Part shown: in pieces, positions 8,656-16,522 of the stretch | Numbering within the stretch: the stretch's first letter is position 1 | Layout of the letters: every line of letters starts with the position of its first letter | NCBI GenBank assembly: GCA_012728785.1 | Contig: JAAYEK010000174.1 | Span: 1 to 56,746 of the forward strand | DNA length: 56,746 nucleotides | Reading direction: 5' to 3' | Origin: Bacillota bacterium | GTDB lineage: Bacteria; Bacillota; UBA4882; UBA8346 | The notes under the pieces: generated by a model | Told to the model about the DNA's origin: nothing | Databases searched by the model: none | The model's input: the letters and a program-made list of their open reading frames with translations, nothing else | Position numbers and translations under genes: made by a program

Positions 8656-8736
8656 TTTCGGAAGCCCGGCCATCATTGCTTTCGCTTTAGATCCGTGACT
8701 TTGCGTCTCCGGTTTTCACCGGATTTGCCTTTGTCG
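8656..8736 (-). ncRNA. Cyclic-di-GMP-I (GEMM) riboswitch
   Basis: Read on the minus strand the aptamer shows the class-I hallmarks in order: GGCAAA, a P2 hairpin (TCCGGT-GAAA-ACCGGA) with GNRA tetraloop, GACGCAAAGTCACGG, ATCTAAAGC, and the receptor strand AATGATGGCCGGGCTTCCGA. The following leader can form GGGCTTCC/GGTAGCCC (one mismatch), whose left arm overlaps the aptamer end, so pairing is mutually exclusive; there is no U-tract after it, which points to translation or mRNA-structure control rather than termination. The direction of switching cannot be decided by eye. It precedes subunit gene 8188-8607. Confidence 0.9.
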
Positions 8737-8761
8737 AATTAAGTTGTGATTGTTCAATATT

Positions 8762-8790
8762 ATTATAACATTATGTTAAAATTTTGACAA
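8762..8790 (-). promoter_or_regulatory. SigA-type promoter for the class-I riboswitch transcript
   Basis: Minus strand TTGTCA, 17 bp, TATAAT. A start near 8755 places the c-di-GMP-I aptamer at the beginning of the leader. Confidence 0.75.
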
Positions 8791-8797
8791 CAATTAA

Positions 8798-9598
8798 TTA
8801 CGGTTTTATTTCCAAAGTAGTTTGAACGGCCTTTAAATTACGTTCGCCAAAGTCGGCTACGGCCAAACCAATATAAAACCCTGGTTTTAGATTGATGGTA
8901 TGGTCGACTAAGTCAAACTCGCGGGTGTAATCCGGCAAAATATATCCTTCCCGGAATGGAACCACCCCGACGGACTTACCCTGTTCGTCTTTGAGCTCCA
9001 ACTTACCTTTAAAGCGCAACATAGAACTACCACTATTTTTTATTCTTAAAGCAGCCTCAACCCGATTACTTTCTTGATCCCAATCTAGTTTTAACCTTTC
9101 AATCTTACCTACTCCGGTAGGAGAACCATTAATATCAATTCTAATAATATAAACCACCCTACCGGCCATCATTACTTGGACTTGGCCTGGATCGCCGCCT
9201 GGAACGGGATTAGTCTCAGCCATCAAAGCCGCCCAATAACTGCCTGATACATTTTTAGGCGTCTTGATGGTATATTCAATCTTTTGACCCCGTTTTGGCG
9301 GAAGGTTAAAGTTCTTTGGATAAAAAGAAATCCATGGGGAAGCTGACCGCTTAATGGTCCCCATGGGAAGAAACTGATAATTGCCTGAAGTAGATAACGA
9401 CCAATCCATTGGATACACTTTGACCTGGATCGATTCCTTTTCGGAACCAAAAAGATAAAACTCACCTTGATATTGGTCACCGGGATTTATTTTTAAATTT
9501 ACATCGGGAGGACTAATCCCAAGGTCTAAGGCAAAAGCCGGTGTTATAAAAATTATGAAAAGAATTAATATACTGTAAACCCGGAATAATTTGGCCAC
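8798..9598 (-). CDS. PapD-like periplasmic chaperone candidate
   Basis: A 266-residue exported protein with signal peptide (about 1-23, ending PAFA). The N-terminal Ig-like domain reads ISPPDVNLKINPGDQYQGEF, then YPMDWSLS and SPWISFYPKNFNLPP, and GSYWAALMAET; the second domain is another beta-sandwich ending in TLEIKP. This is the arrangement of two-domain Ig chaperones of the chaperone-usher type, where the first domain caps pilin subunits, although classical FimC/PapD signatures are not obvious. It follows subunit C by 20 bp on the same strand, after an AAAGGA site and a GTG start, so it should be co-transcribed under the class-II c-di-GMP riboswitch. An alternative reading is a general WxL-like surface Ig protein. 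Confidence 0.6.
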   Translation of the reverse strand: MAKLFRVYSILILFIIFITPAFALDLGISPPDVNLKINPGDQYQGEFYLFGSEKESIQVKVYPMDWSLSTSGNYQFLPMGTIKRSASPWISFYPKNFNLPPKRGQKIEYTIKTPKNVSGSYWAALMAETNPVPGGDPGQVQVMMAGRVVYIIRIDINGSPTGVGKIERLKLDWDQESNRVEAALRIKNSGSSMLRFKGKLELKDEQGKSVGVVPFREGYILPDYTREFDLVDHTINLKPGFYIGLAVADFGERNLKAVQTTLEIKP

Positions 9599-9618
9599 CG
9601 TATTTATTTGTCCTTTTC

Positions 9619-10098
9619 TTAAGAATTTACAACCGCTGTATAAGTAATTGTCGTATTATATGTACCGGCATCTTCGGTTTCCGGTAATTCTTCCAATTTG
9701 AACAATACTGGGTAGTTTCCCTTAGGTTTACTAGAAAACTCAAATAGTTCAACCGGAGTAGTAGCTAAAGATTGATAGGTCGCTCCGTCCGTATCCACCT
9801 TAGCTTTGAGTCTGCTCACCGGAAAAGTGGCTGAAAAATCATTGGCAGCTGAAGCATATACTTTACAACCATCACTTTTGTTTGTCTTAACGGAGATTCG
9901 AACCGTACTATTCAAATCTTTATTAGCATAACCGTCAACAAAATCATTGTCGTAAATTGTAACTGAAGCCGAACCGGTTACTGAAACCCGAGCAAAAGAA
10001 TTAATCGTAACCGTAACGATATGAGAGTTCGCCGCCAGTCCAAGGCTGCTAATGCCGAGAATTAAAACTAAAGCCATCACCCAAATTACTTTTTTCAT
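9619..10098 (-). CDS. Secreted beta-sandwich protein, candidate fibre subunit C (major subunit?)
   Basis: A 159-residue exported protein with signal peptide (about 1-22, ending GLAA). The mature N-terminus SHIVTVTINSFARVSV alternates hydrophobic residues as a donor strand would, and the end AGTYNTTITYTAVVNS is the final strand typical of many bacterial surface beta-sandwich proteins. It contains one mature Cys. ATG 10098 follows AAGGAGG. The gene is the first of a two-gene transcript with the chaperone-like gene and is preceded by a class-II c-di-GMP riboswitch with a terminator. Position first in the operon suggests the main structural subunit; that is inference. Confidence 0.65.
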   Translation of the reverse strand: MKKVIWVMALVLILGISSLGLAANSHIVTVTINSFARVSVTGSASVTIYDNDFVDGYANKDLNSTVRISVKTNKSDGCKVYASAANDFSATFPVSRLKAKVDTDGATYQSLATTPVELFEFSSKPKGNYPVLFKLEELPETEDAGTYNTTITYTAVVNS

Positions 10099-10129
10099 AA
10101 ATATAAACCTCCTTAAGGTCTTCCAATTT

Positions 10130-10164
10130 AAAAAAATAAAACCGACGCAATGTAAACGCCGGTT
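10130..10164 (-). terminator. Riboswitch-controlled intrinsic terminator
   Basis: Minus strand stem AAACCGGCG / CGTCGGTTT (one G-U pair) followed by TTTATTTTTTT. Its left arm contains the AACCG that closes the class-II aptamer, so aptamer and terminator are mutually exclusive. Confidence 0.82.
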
Positions 10165-10224
10165 TCACTACTAACTCCATTAGGTTCAAGTGACCAAATA
10201 CAAACCCAACTTCATGGTTTCAAT
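10157..10224 (-). ncRNA. Cyclic-di-GMP-II riboswitch
   Basis: On the minus strand the conserved class-II elements appear in order: GAAACCATGAAG, GGGTTT, TTGGTCACTTGA, then a hairpin closed by AACCTAA/TTAG, AGTTAGTAGTG and AAACCG. This matches the known Clostridium acetobutylicum class-II aptamer nearly element by element. The terminator at 10130-10164 shares AACCG with it, so ligand binding should block termination and turn expression on (inference). It controls subunit C and the chaperone-like gene. Confidence 0.9.
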
Positions 10225-10243
10225 ATTCACTTTTACTAGTTAT

Positions 10244-10272
10244 ATTTTAATGTAAATATCAATAATTGTCAA
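10244..10272 (-). promoter_or_regulatory. SigA-type promoter for the class-II riboswitch operon
   Basis: Minus strand TTGACA, 17 bp, TAAAAT; start near 10237, just upstream of the c-di-GMP-II aptamer. Confidence 0.78.
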
Positions 10273-10370
10273 GTGGATGATATATTACTGATGTTATTAT
10301 GATATTTTTAATATAAACTTCAAAAAACCCATTATTGCCAATAAAATTACTGTTTCGCTATCCGAATCTT

Positions 10371-11390
10371 TTACATGTTTATCGTCCAAACCGCCGGCCT
10401 AATACTGCGAAATGTAAAGAATGCAATTTTCTTCCCATCCGGGCTCCAACTTAAAGAGCCTCCCACCAAACCTACTTTATTCGTAACAAACAATATCTCC
10501 CCGGAAACTAAATTCTTAATATATAAACTACCTCTGTCATACCTTCCGTTCCCTTCTTTGACAGGAATTCGATTGGATATGAAAGCCAGCTTCTTACCGT
10601 CCGGAGAAAGGGCCGGTGAACGATTGTCATACTCATCTACAATTACCGGTTCGTTAATGTTGGTCAATGGGTTATAAGACCAGATTCCTCCTTTCCCAAA
10701 ATCCATTACTTGGTAAGTTTGATCTGAAACCGTAATACTCTTTAGACCGGGGCAAAGTTTGGTATAGTAGATCTTTCCATCTTTACCCCACCAGGGTCCA
10801 TAAATTAATTCTCCGGCTTCTCCCGCAACAACCCTTGTTTTACCATCCTCATAGTTAACCGTAAGCAGTTGAGAGTGATAAGGACCTTGCCCCCGGCTAA
10901 AAGCCAATTGAGTTCCGTCCGGCGACCAAAATGAGTCCCGATCTTCCGGTCCTTGAGTCAGTTGCCGGCCTGCCCCTCCAGAGATTTCTTTCACCCAGAT
11001 CGTCGAATTGGTGGAGTTTAACTTACCGAAATTACGTCTGGTAATGGCAATTTTAGTCCCATCCGGTGACCAGCGTGGCGAATAATCCATTAATTCTTCG
11101 GTACCGGTTAATTGAATCGGTTTCTCCTCCGGCGCCAAGTTCCACAACCAAATCTTCATTTGAGTCGCGTCTTTGCCTTGCTGTTTACCGGCAAAGGCTA
11201 AAGACTTACCATCAGGGGCCCAATCACCGGCCCAAACATCGTAGGTATCAGGTAATAGCCTGGTCTCGGTACCCACCAAGTTTGGAGCATAAGCGGGAAC
11301 AAAGAATATCGTCCCCGGTCCTTCGGCGAGGATTAATTCCGGGATAATTCCGATTAAAATCAAAAGGTAAATGATGACTGATTTTTTCAT
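10371..11390 (-). CDS. TolB-like beta-propeller protein, exported
   Basis: A 339-residue protein with signal peptide (about 1-22) and at least four PD40/WD40-like blades with the repeated WSPDG(T/K) motif: WAPDGKSLAFAG, WSPDGTKIAITR, WSPDGTQLAFSR, LSPDGKKLAFIS, WSPDGKKIAFFT. These are TolB C-terminal-type propellers; no TolB N-terminal domain is evident and there are no Tol-Pal genes nearby. ATG 11390 follows an AAGGGTTGGG site. It lies between the fibre locus and murB with about 270 bp of non-coding sequence downstream holding the riboswitch promoter of the next operon. Likely a periplasmic or surface protein of unknown partner. Confidence 0.8.
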   Translation of the reverse strand: MKKSVIIYLLILIGIIPELILAEGPGTIFFVPAYAPNLVGTETRLLPDTYDVWAGDWAPDGKSLAFAGKQQGKDATQMKIWLWNLAPEEKPIQLTGTEELMDYSPRWSPDGTKIAITRRNFGKLNSTNSTIWVKEISGGAGRQLTQGPEDRDSFWSPDGTQLAFSRGQGPYHSQLLTVNYEDGKTRVVAGEAGELIYGPWWGKDGKIYYTKLCPGLKSITVSDQTYQVMDFGKGGIWSYNPLTNINEPVIVDEYDNRSPALSPDGKKLAFISNRIPVKEGNGRYDRGSLYIKNLVSGEILFVTNKVGLVGGSLSWSPDGKKIAFFTFRSIRPAVWTINM

Positions 11391-11469
11391 TATATCCCAA
11401 CCCTTTTGTCCTTCATTTCGACTTTATGCAGGTATCTCCTTGTTAAATTTAACTGTTAATACCTGGAAA

Positions 11470-12378
11470 TTACTCTTCGCCTACGACTCTGATTTCAGGC
11501 ACCAAATCCACCCCGTTCTTTGCTTTGATTACTTTCTGAATATGGGTGATTAAAGATAAGACATCTCGGGCAGTAGCACCACCGCTATTAACGATAAACC
11601 CAGCGTGTTTTAGCGAAACCTGTGCTCCCCCAATTTTAAATCCCTTTAACCCAGCTGCTTCAATTAATGGCCCCACATAGTATCCTTCGGGACGGCGAAA
11701 TACGCTACCGGCGCTAGGCGCCTCTAAGGGTTGCTTGCTCTGACGCAGGCAGGTCAATTCATTAACTTTAGAACTGGTAAGTTCCACCGGTGCTTGTTCT
11801 AAAGTAAATTCTACCCTTGTGATAACCAAGTCGGTTTCCTGCTGAAAACGGCTGAAGCGATAACCGAATTTCAAATCCTTTTTATCAAACCAACATACTC
11901 CCCGCTTCCCTTGAACAGCTTGGACTCTACCGACTACATTCGCTATTTCTCCATTATAAGCACCTGCATTCATGTAAACGCCTCCGCCTACGGTCCCTGG
12001 AATACCACAGGCAAATTCCAGCCCTGATAGGCCTTGTTCAGCCGCTTCTTTTGCTAGCTTAGATAATGATACTGCGGTTCCGGCGCTGATTAGGTTCGCT
12101 TTCATCTCCCAACGTTCAAATTCTCCAGCCAATTTAATGCCTATCCCTCTAATTCCTCCATCCCGGACCAACAAATTTGAACCGGAACCAATAATTAGCC
12201 GTGGCAGGTTATTATCAAGACAAAATATTAGGATTCGTTCCAATTCCTCAGTGTTGTTAGGTTCTACCAAAAGATCAATCGGGCCTCCGATTTTAAATGT
12301 TGTCAAATCAGCCATGGGTTTTTTAAAGCTTAATTTAAGGCCCGTCAGTTCTCTCTGGGCTTTTTCTTGCCAATTCAT
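11470..12378 (-). CDS. murB: UDP-N-acetylenolpyruvoylglucosamine reductase
   Basis: 302 residues; the NADPH- and FAD-dependent enzyme that makes UDP-N-acetylmuramate for peptidoglycan. FAD-binding motifs TFKIGGPIDLLVEP, GSGSNLLVRDGG and GIPGTVGGGVYMNAG are intact; the proton-donor Ser is in SAGSVFRRP, Arg in YRFSRF, and the C-terminal acidic residue in VPEIRVVGEE. Stand-alone gene, 80 bp from the TolB-like gene start downstream and 213 bp from the divergent splB. In many Bacillota murB sits with yvcK/yvcL or murG; that context is absent. Confidence 0.96.
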   Translation of the reverse strand: MNWQEKAQRELTGLKLSFKKPMADLTTFKIGGPIDLLVEPNNTEELERILIFCLDNNLPRLIIGSGSNLLVRDGGIRGIGIKLAGEFERWEMKANLISAGTAVSLSKLAKEAAEQGLSGLEFACGIPGTVGGGVYMNAGAYNGEIANVVGRVQAVQGKRGVCWFDKKDLKFGYRFSRFQQETDLVITRVEFTLEQAPVELTSSKVNELTCLRQSKQPLEAPSAGSVFRRPEGYYVGPLIEAAGLKGFKIGGAQVSLKHAGFIVNSGGATARDVLSLITHIQKVIKAKNGVDLVPEIRVVGEE

Positions 12379-12591
12379 CGATCAGCCTCCATTTATGCCT
12401 CATCCATTTATTATATCTTGGTCGTTATAAAACATTCGAATATAACTCCCTTTTGAGGGTAATCTAAATTTAGTCCATCTATGTCATCCAATTAAGTTTT
12501 AAAGGGATGGTTTGATTAGGGTATCTATTCCTTAATCTAATATTTATCTCGGCAAGATCAAGTTTAAAATTTATAAAAAAAAGGTATGTCC

Positions 12592-13614
12592 ATGAAAGTA
12601 TTTCAGCCGAAACGAGTCTTTTTTGAAGAAGACGCTCTTAATTATCAATTAGGGCAGTCAATTTACAATCAAATGATTGAAGCTAAAATCCCAATTAAAA
12701 TCATTGGTTCTCATAACCGGGTTACCGGAATTCCAGGCACTACCCCTCAACAAAGTTACCTTGAGGGCAAGAGAACTTTAGTGGTCGGAATCAAAAAGGA
12801 TTTGTCGCTTGATACCTGCAAACCTTCAGCCGACTTCGAGTTTTCCATGGGAACCAGCTGTCCTGGTGGTTGCCAATATTGTTATCTCCAAACTCATTTA
12901 GGACGAAAACCTTATGTCCGTGTCTATGTTAACCTTGAAGATATATTTAATCAAATTAAAGAAATTACGGCTAAAAATCATCCTCGAATTACTACTTTTG
13001 AAGCCGCAAGTACTTCGGATCCATTGGCAGTCGAACATATCACCGGTTCATTAAGTAAAGCCATTGAGTTTTTTGGAAAAATGGAACACGCCCGATTAAG
13101 GGTGGTCACTAAATTCGCTTCTATTGATCCCCTTTTAAAATTAGCCCATAACAATCATACCAAATTTAGATTTAGTTTAAATACCAAGCCCGTAATCCAA
13201 AAATTCGAGCCTAATACCGCTGTTTTAGCGGAAAGAATCAGCGCTGCCAAAAAAATAACCCAAGCAGGCTACCCCCTTGGATTTATTGTCGAGCCACTTT
13301 TCGTATACCAAAACTATGAAAAGGATTATTGCGAATTGTTTAAAGAATTATCCAAAGCTTTTGATCCTCCTCCTCAAGAGCTAAGCTTTGAATTAATAAC
13401 TCATCGTTTTACTAAAAGCGCCAAAAAAATCATCTTAGAGCGGTTCCCTGATACCAAACTTGATTTGGAAGAAACCTCCCGCCGAAAAAAATTCGGCAAG
13501 TATGGACTAGTTAAATATTTATATCCCGACGATCAATACCAAAAATTGAAACAGACCATATTAAAACTATTGGGACGCTTCTTCCCCTCGTCCCAGATTG
13601 AATATTTCACCTGA
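12592..13614 (+). CDS. splB: Spore photoproduct lyase with Ser at the usual catalytic Cys position
   Basis: A 340-residue radical-SAM enzyme that reverts the thymine dimer spore photoproduct during germination. The iron-sulfur motif C90-x3-C94-x2-C97 is in TSCPGGCQYCY, and the conserved TCKPSA is at C76. In the block that reads FEAACTSD in Bacillus (Cys141 is the hydrogen donor there), this protein reads FEAASTSD with Ser140. Other clostridial SplB proteins are known to lack that Cys. ATG 12592 has AAGG at correct spacing; ATG 12586 is too close. Single plus-strand gene with a terminator region behind it; expected to be forespore-expressed, though I could not identify a SigG promoter with confidence. 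Confidence 0.9.
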   Translation: MKVFQPKRVFFEEDALNYQLGQSIYNQMIEAKIPIKIIGSHNRVTGIPGTTPQQSYLEGKRTLVVGIKKDLSLDTCKPSADFEFSMGTSCPGGCQYCYLQTHLGRKPYVRVYVNLEDIFNQIKEITAKNHPRITTFEAASTSDPLAVEHITGSLSKAIEFFGKMEHARLRVVTKFASIDPLLKLAHNNHTKFRFSLNTKPVIQKFEPNTAVLAERISAAKKITQAGYPLGFIVEPLFVYQNYEKDYCELFKELSKAFDPPPQELSFELITHRFTKSAKKIILERFPDTKLDLEETSRRKKFGKYGLVKYLYPDDQYQKLKQTILKLLGRFFPSSQIEYFT

Positions 13615-13636
13615 CATTTGTAAATAGGCAAAAAAA

Positions 13637-13661
13637 TACCCGTCATCTCGTATGACGGGTA
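13637..13661. terminator. Intrinsic terminator between convergent splB and veg
   Basis: Perfect stem TACCCGTCAT / ATGACGGGTA. On the minus strand it is followed by TTTTTTT, serving veg; on the plus strand the tail is weaker. Confidence 0.85.
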
Positions 13662-13665
13662 GAAT

Positions 13666-13950
13666 TTAGCCGGCGGCTATACCGTCCGACAATCCGATTC
13701 TGTTATTCCCAGCTGTAAGTTCTACCGCTTGGGTTAGTAGATCCGCATAACTATAGGAAATTCTTCTTTCCACTTGTCTTTCAGTAAAACATACTACAAA
13801 TACTTTAGGGTAAGTCTGTTCCAGGATGCCTTCTACTTCAAAAATTCTTTTCCTTCCACGGTTGGCCTTTATTCGAATCGGTTTTCCAACAAATTCATCT
13901 AAATCTTCGCGAATCCTGTCTAAAATCCCAACCTCTTCCACTGGCTTCAC
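13666..13950 (-). CDS. veg: Veg protein (DUF1021)
   Basis: 94 residues with the Veg core: GILDRIREDLDEFVGKPI, then RKRIFEVEGILEQTYPKVFVV and a Ser-Tyr rich strand (RRISYSYADLLT). In Bacillus subtilis Veg stimulates biofilm matrix genes and is located downstream of ksgA. Here ksgA is about 620 bp upstream with the YkuK-like gene between, so the old neighbourhood is partly kept. A terminator follows at once. The C-terminal tail (about 15 residues) is longer than in the Bacillus protein. Confidence 0.9.
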   Translation of the reverse strand: MKPVEEVGILDRIREDLDEFVGKPIRIKANRGRKRIFEVEGILEQTYPKVFVVCFTERQVERRISYSYADLLTQAVELTAGNNRIGLSDGIAAG

Positions 13951-14093
13951 CTTCCTTTAGCAATTACCAATAAAGTATATCACGCTTGTCTATCATTGTC
14001 AAGCTAAATATTATAACTGTAACAATTCCTTTTGTCAATGTTTTTTTTAAAAAAAATAAACGAATTTTTCATTGAATAGCATTGTTCTAATGA

Positions 14094-14564
14094 TCATTTT
14101 GTGTATTTATCAGCGACTTTAGAGGCGCCATAAGAGTCCGGTTTTATTCGAGCGTCAAAACCGCTACCGGTAACCATCCCTACCACTTCTTTGATAATAT
14201 CTTTAGTTTTACCTTGTTCACCCACATCCAGATGGATCTCAATGTTTAAATCGGATAAACCTTCCGAAGTAAATTTATCAGCGAGTTTGGCGGCTATATT
14301 CAAACTCTTGGAAGTTTCGAAAAAAATACGTTGTCTTAGTCCAAATCTGGTATGCTCTCGTTCTTTGTAGTAATAAAAACGGCCTCCTTTGCCCTCGCGT
14401 AAAATGATGATCGCCGTCACAAAGCAAATATCCTCACGGAGCTGGGAATCAGTTCCTACGATCAATTTGTAGTTGGACTTTACATCAGTGTTAATATATC
14501 CTAAAATGTCGTAAAATACTTGGTCAAAATCAAGTTTTCCTTTTGTCGGGCTGATAAATACCAT
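14094..14564 (-). CDS. YkuK-family RNase H-like protein (DUF458)
   Basis: 156 residues of the DUF458 family, which has an RNase H-like fold. Visible signatures are LIVGTDSQ near residue 35, YYYKEREH, and EIHLDVG with the terminal SYGASKVADKYTK. Acidic residues in VGTDSQ and HLDVG match candidate metal ligands. The family is common in spore formers and its substrate is unknown. It starts 3 bp after ksgA ends, so the two are co-transcribed; a 143-bp AT-rich gap separates it from veg. Confidence 0.85.
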   Translation of the reverse strand: MVFISPTKGKLDFDQVFYDILGYINTDVKSNYKLIVGTDSQLREDICFVTAIIILREGKGGRFYYYKEREHTRFGLRQRIFFETSKSLNIAAKLADKFTSEGLSDLNIEIHLDVGEQGKTKDIIKEVVGMVTGSGFDARIKPDSYGASKVADKYTK

Positions 14565-14567
14565 TTT

Positions 14568-15428
14568 TTATACCTCAGGAACCAACCCTTCAGTCAAACT
14601 AATAAATTCAGCTACTGATAAGGTTTCTCCACGGCGTTGCGGATCAATCCCATGTTCTTTCAAAAGAACTTCCCCTTCTTCTTTGGATTGAAAGTAGCCG
14701 TTAGAGCTTAAAGCATTTAATATAGTTTTTCGGCGTTGTTGAAATGCCGCTTGAACTATCCTCGATAACCGGGGATATAACAATTGTGTTTCCAAAGTCC
14801 GATAAGGAGTTATTCTGACAATTGATGAGTCAACATCCGGTTCCGGATAAAATACTTTTCTGGAGACGTTCCCGATCTTCTCAACCTTTCCATAAAAATT
14901 TAACATTACAGTTAATGAACCATATTCTTTACTCCCTGGCTTGGCGCAGAGCCGCTCAGCAACTTCTTTTTGGACCAAAAAAACCATTAACTCCCAGTTA
15001 ATCCCCGCTTCCACTAGTTTAAAAATGATAGGGGTTGTTATATAATAAGGCAGATTAGCGATTACTTTTAGGCCTGATTCTTGATCTTTAACCAATTGGG
15101 AGAGATCAGTCTCCATAATGTCTTGGTTGAATAGTCTTAGCTTCTCTGAACTTGCAAAATGTTCTTTTAAAATAGAAAACAAGCCGCGATCATATTCTAT
15201 TGCCATTACCATTTCGGCTTGTTCCAATAAAACCTCGGTTAACGCCCCTAATCCCGGCCCGATTTCTAAAACTAAGTCTCCAGGCTTGATAATACCCGCT
15301 TCAGTAATTTTCGCAAGTATATTATTATCGGTTAAAAAGTTTTGCCCCAGACTTTTTCGTGGGGCCAGCTTTCTTTGGCTGAGAATTTCCCGGATTGTTT
15401 TCGGTGAGAGAACTTTGCCAGACGGCAT
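14568..15428 (-). CDS. rsmA: 16S rRNA adenine dimethyltransferase
   Basis: 286 residues; dimethylates two adjacent adenines (A1518/A1519) near the 3' end of 16S rRNA in assembling small subunits (also called ksgA). SAM-binding motifs are present: KSLGQNFLTD, VLEIGPGLGALT and the catalytic NLPYYITTP. The C-terminal helical domain ends with RGETLSVAEF. Followed by the YkuK-like gene at 3 bp and preceded by the REC-GGDEF gene 40 bp upstream on the same strand, so a shared transcript with that signalling gene is possible. Confidence 0.96.
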   Translation of the reverse strand: MPSGKVLSPKTIREILSQRKLAPRKSLGQNFLTDNNILAKITEAGIIKPGDLVLEIGPGLGALTEVLLEQAEMVMAIEYDRGLFSILKEHFASSEKLRLFNQDIMETDLSQLVKDQESGLKVIANLPYYITTPIIFKLVEAGINWELMVFLVQKEVAERLCAKPGSKEYGSLTVMLNFYGKVEKIGNVSRKVFYPEPDVDSSIVRITPYRTLETQLLYPRLSRIVQAAFQQRRKTILNALSSNGYFQSKEEGEVLLKEHGIDPQRRGETLSVAEFISLTEGLVPEV

Positions 15429-15468
15429 TTTAACACTTCCAAGTTTATTATTCCCAAATAATTTTCAC

Positions 15469-16401
15469 TTATGAGCGGCGACGATCCCTAAAAAATTGAC
15501 TTCCAGGCATCGATTGAGCGTATTTTAATACTTCAAAACCGATAACCTCTGCCTCAAGCCAGTCCTTGATTGTTCGTTCTTCATTGCTGACAATTCCGAT
15601 GGCTAGAGTCATCACCGGCCACTGTTCCAAGATTCCTCTCCGGTTAGAGATAGCCATCCCTCCCCGATTACGGTCTTCCTCATTATAGAAATTGATAATT
15701 CCTTCATCAAAACGATTGATAATATTTCGGCCCATCTCCTCGGCAGGTCCTGGTTCCATCAGAACCGCAAAATCGTCCCCACCCAAGTGATAAGATCCAC
15801 TGTTTAAAGCACCCACTTTGTCGACTTCTTCTTGAATAATATTTGACAAAAATTTGATGACTTGATTGCCTTGTTCAAACCCATATGCTCTATTATACTT
15901 AGCAAATCCTTTAATATCGAAAAAAAGCAGATTGAATAATTTTTCGCCACTTAGACGGGCGGAAATCTCCTCTTGAAGCTGAGTATGTCCAGGTAGTTCT
16001 GTCAATGGATTTATCACTTTAAATACCTTGGTCTTAATTATCTGAGAATTTACCCTACTCAGTAACGTTTTAGGAGTGAAGGGTTTTACCAATATATCGC
16101 TGACCTTAAGCTTGTAGTTGTTGAATTCATCCTCATTAAATTGGGAGTCAATCATCAGGATAATCGGAATGTGGTTTAACCCAAGACGATTCTTCATCTC
16201 GGAACAAACCTGATATCCGTTTATCTTTGGTAGGTTGTAGTTTATCACCAGCAAATCAGGAGGATTAGCGGCGATCTTGTCTAACGCCTCTTCTCCATCA
16301 TAAGCGCTAACTACCCAATAACCGGCATTGGAAAGTTTAATTACCGCCAATTCGACAATCCTAGTCTCGGAATCGACAATTAGGATGCGTTCTCCTTCCA
16401 C
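15469..16401 (-). CDS. Response-regulator GGDEF protein with degenerate receiver
   Basis: 310 residues: an N-terminal CheY-like receiver (about 1-120) and a C-terminal GGDEF domain (about 135-300). The receiver keeps the Lys in LVKPFTP and one acid in LIVDSE, but the phospho-acceptor Asp is Asn in LVINYNLPK, and the usual Thr/Ser of switch signalling is Ile in IILMID. The GGDEF signature reads LGGDDF, preceded by a normal-looking DIKGFAKYNRAYG and EQGNQVI, so diguanylate cyclase activity is plausible but not certain. It is 40 bp upstream of rsmA. With two c-di-GMP riboswitches about 5 kb away it may feed the same messenger pool, though it could instead be a GTP-binding sensor. Confidence 0.85.
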   Translation of the reverse strand: MEGERILIVDSETRIVELAVIKLSNAGYWVVSAYDGEEALDKIAANPPDLLVINYNLPKINGYQVCSEMKNRLGLNHIPIILMIDSQFNEDEFNNYKLKVSDILVKPFTPKTLLSRVNSQIIKTKVFKVINPLTELPGHTQLQEEISARLSGEKLFNLLFFDIKGFAKYNRAYGFEQGNQVIKFLSNIIQEEVDKVGALNSGSYHLGGDDFAVLMEPGPAEEMGRNIINRFDEGIINFYNEEDRNRGGMAISNRRGILEQWPVMTLAIGIVSNEERTIKDWLEAEVIGFEVLKYAQSMPGSQFFRDRRRS

Positions 16402-16522
16402 AATAACCCCTCCGCCTATCTCTACTTCGTCGAAGTATCTCTATGTAGAGAAAACTTATTCAATTTATTTATTCGACAAGGCTCTTTTCTTTTCCTCTAA
16501 AGTGGAAACTTAATCTTTGTTT

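Noticed and set aside
8608-8676. N-terminal extension of subunit B frame through 8676
   Set aside because: The sequence is the leader after the c-di-GMP-I aptamer and partly the aptamer itself; the ribosome site and signal peptide place the start at 8607.
10099-10370. Protein-coding gene in the gap upstream of subunit C
   Set aside because: No ORF with a ribosome site; the gap is a promoter, a c-di-GMP-II aptamer and a terminator.
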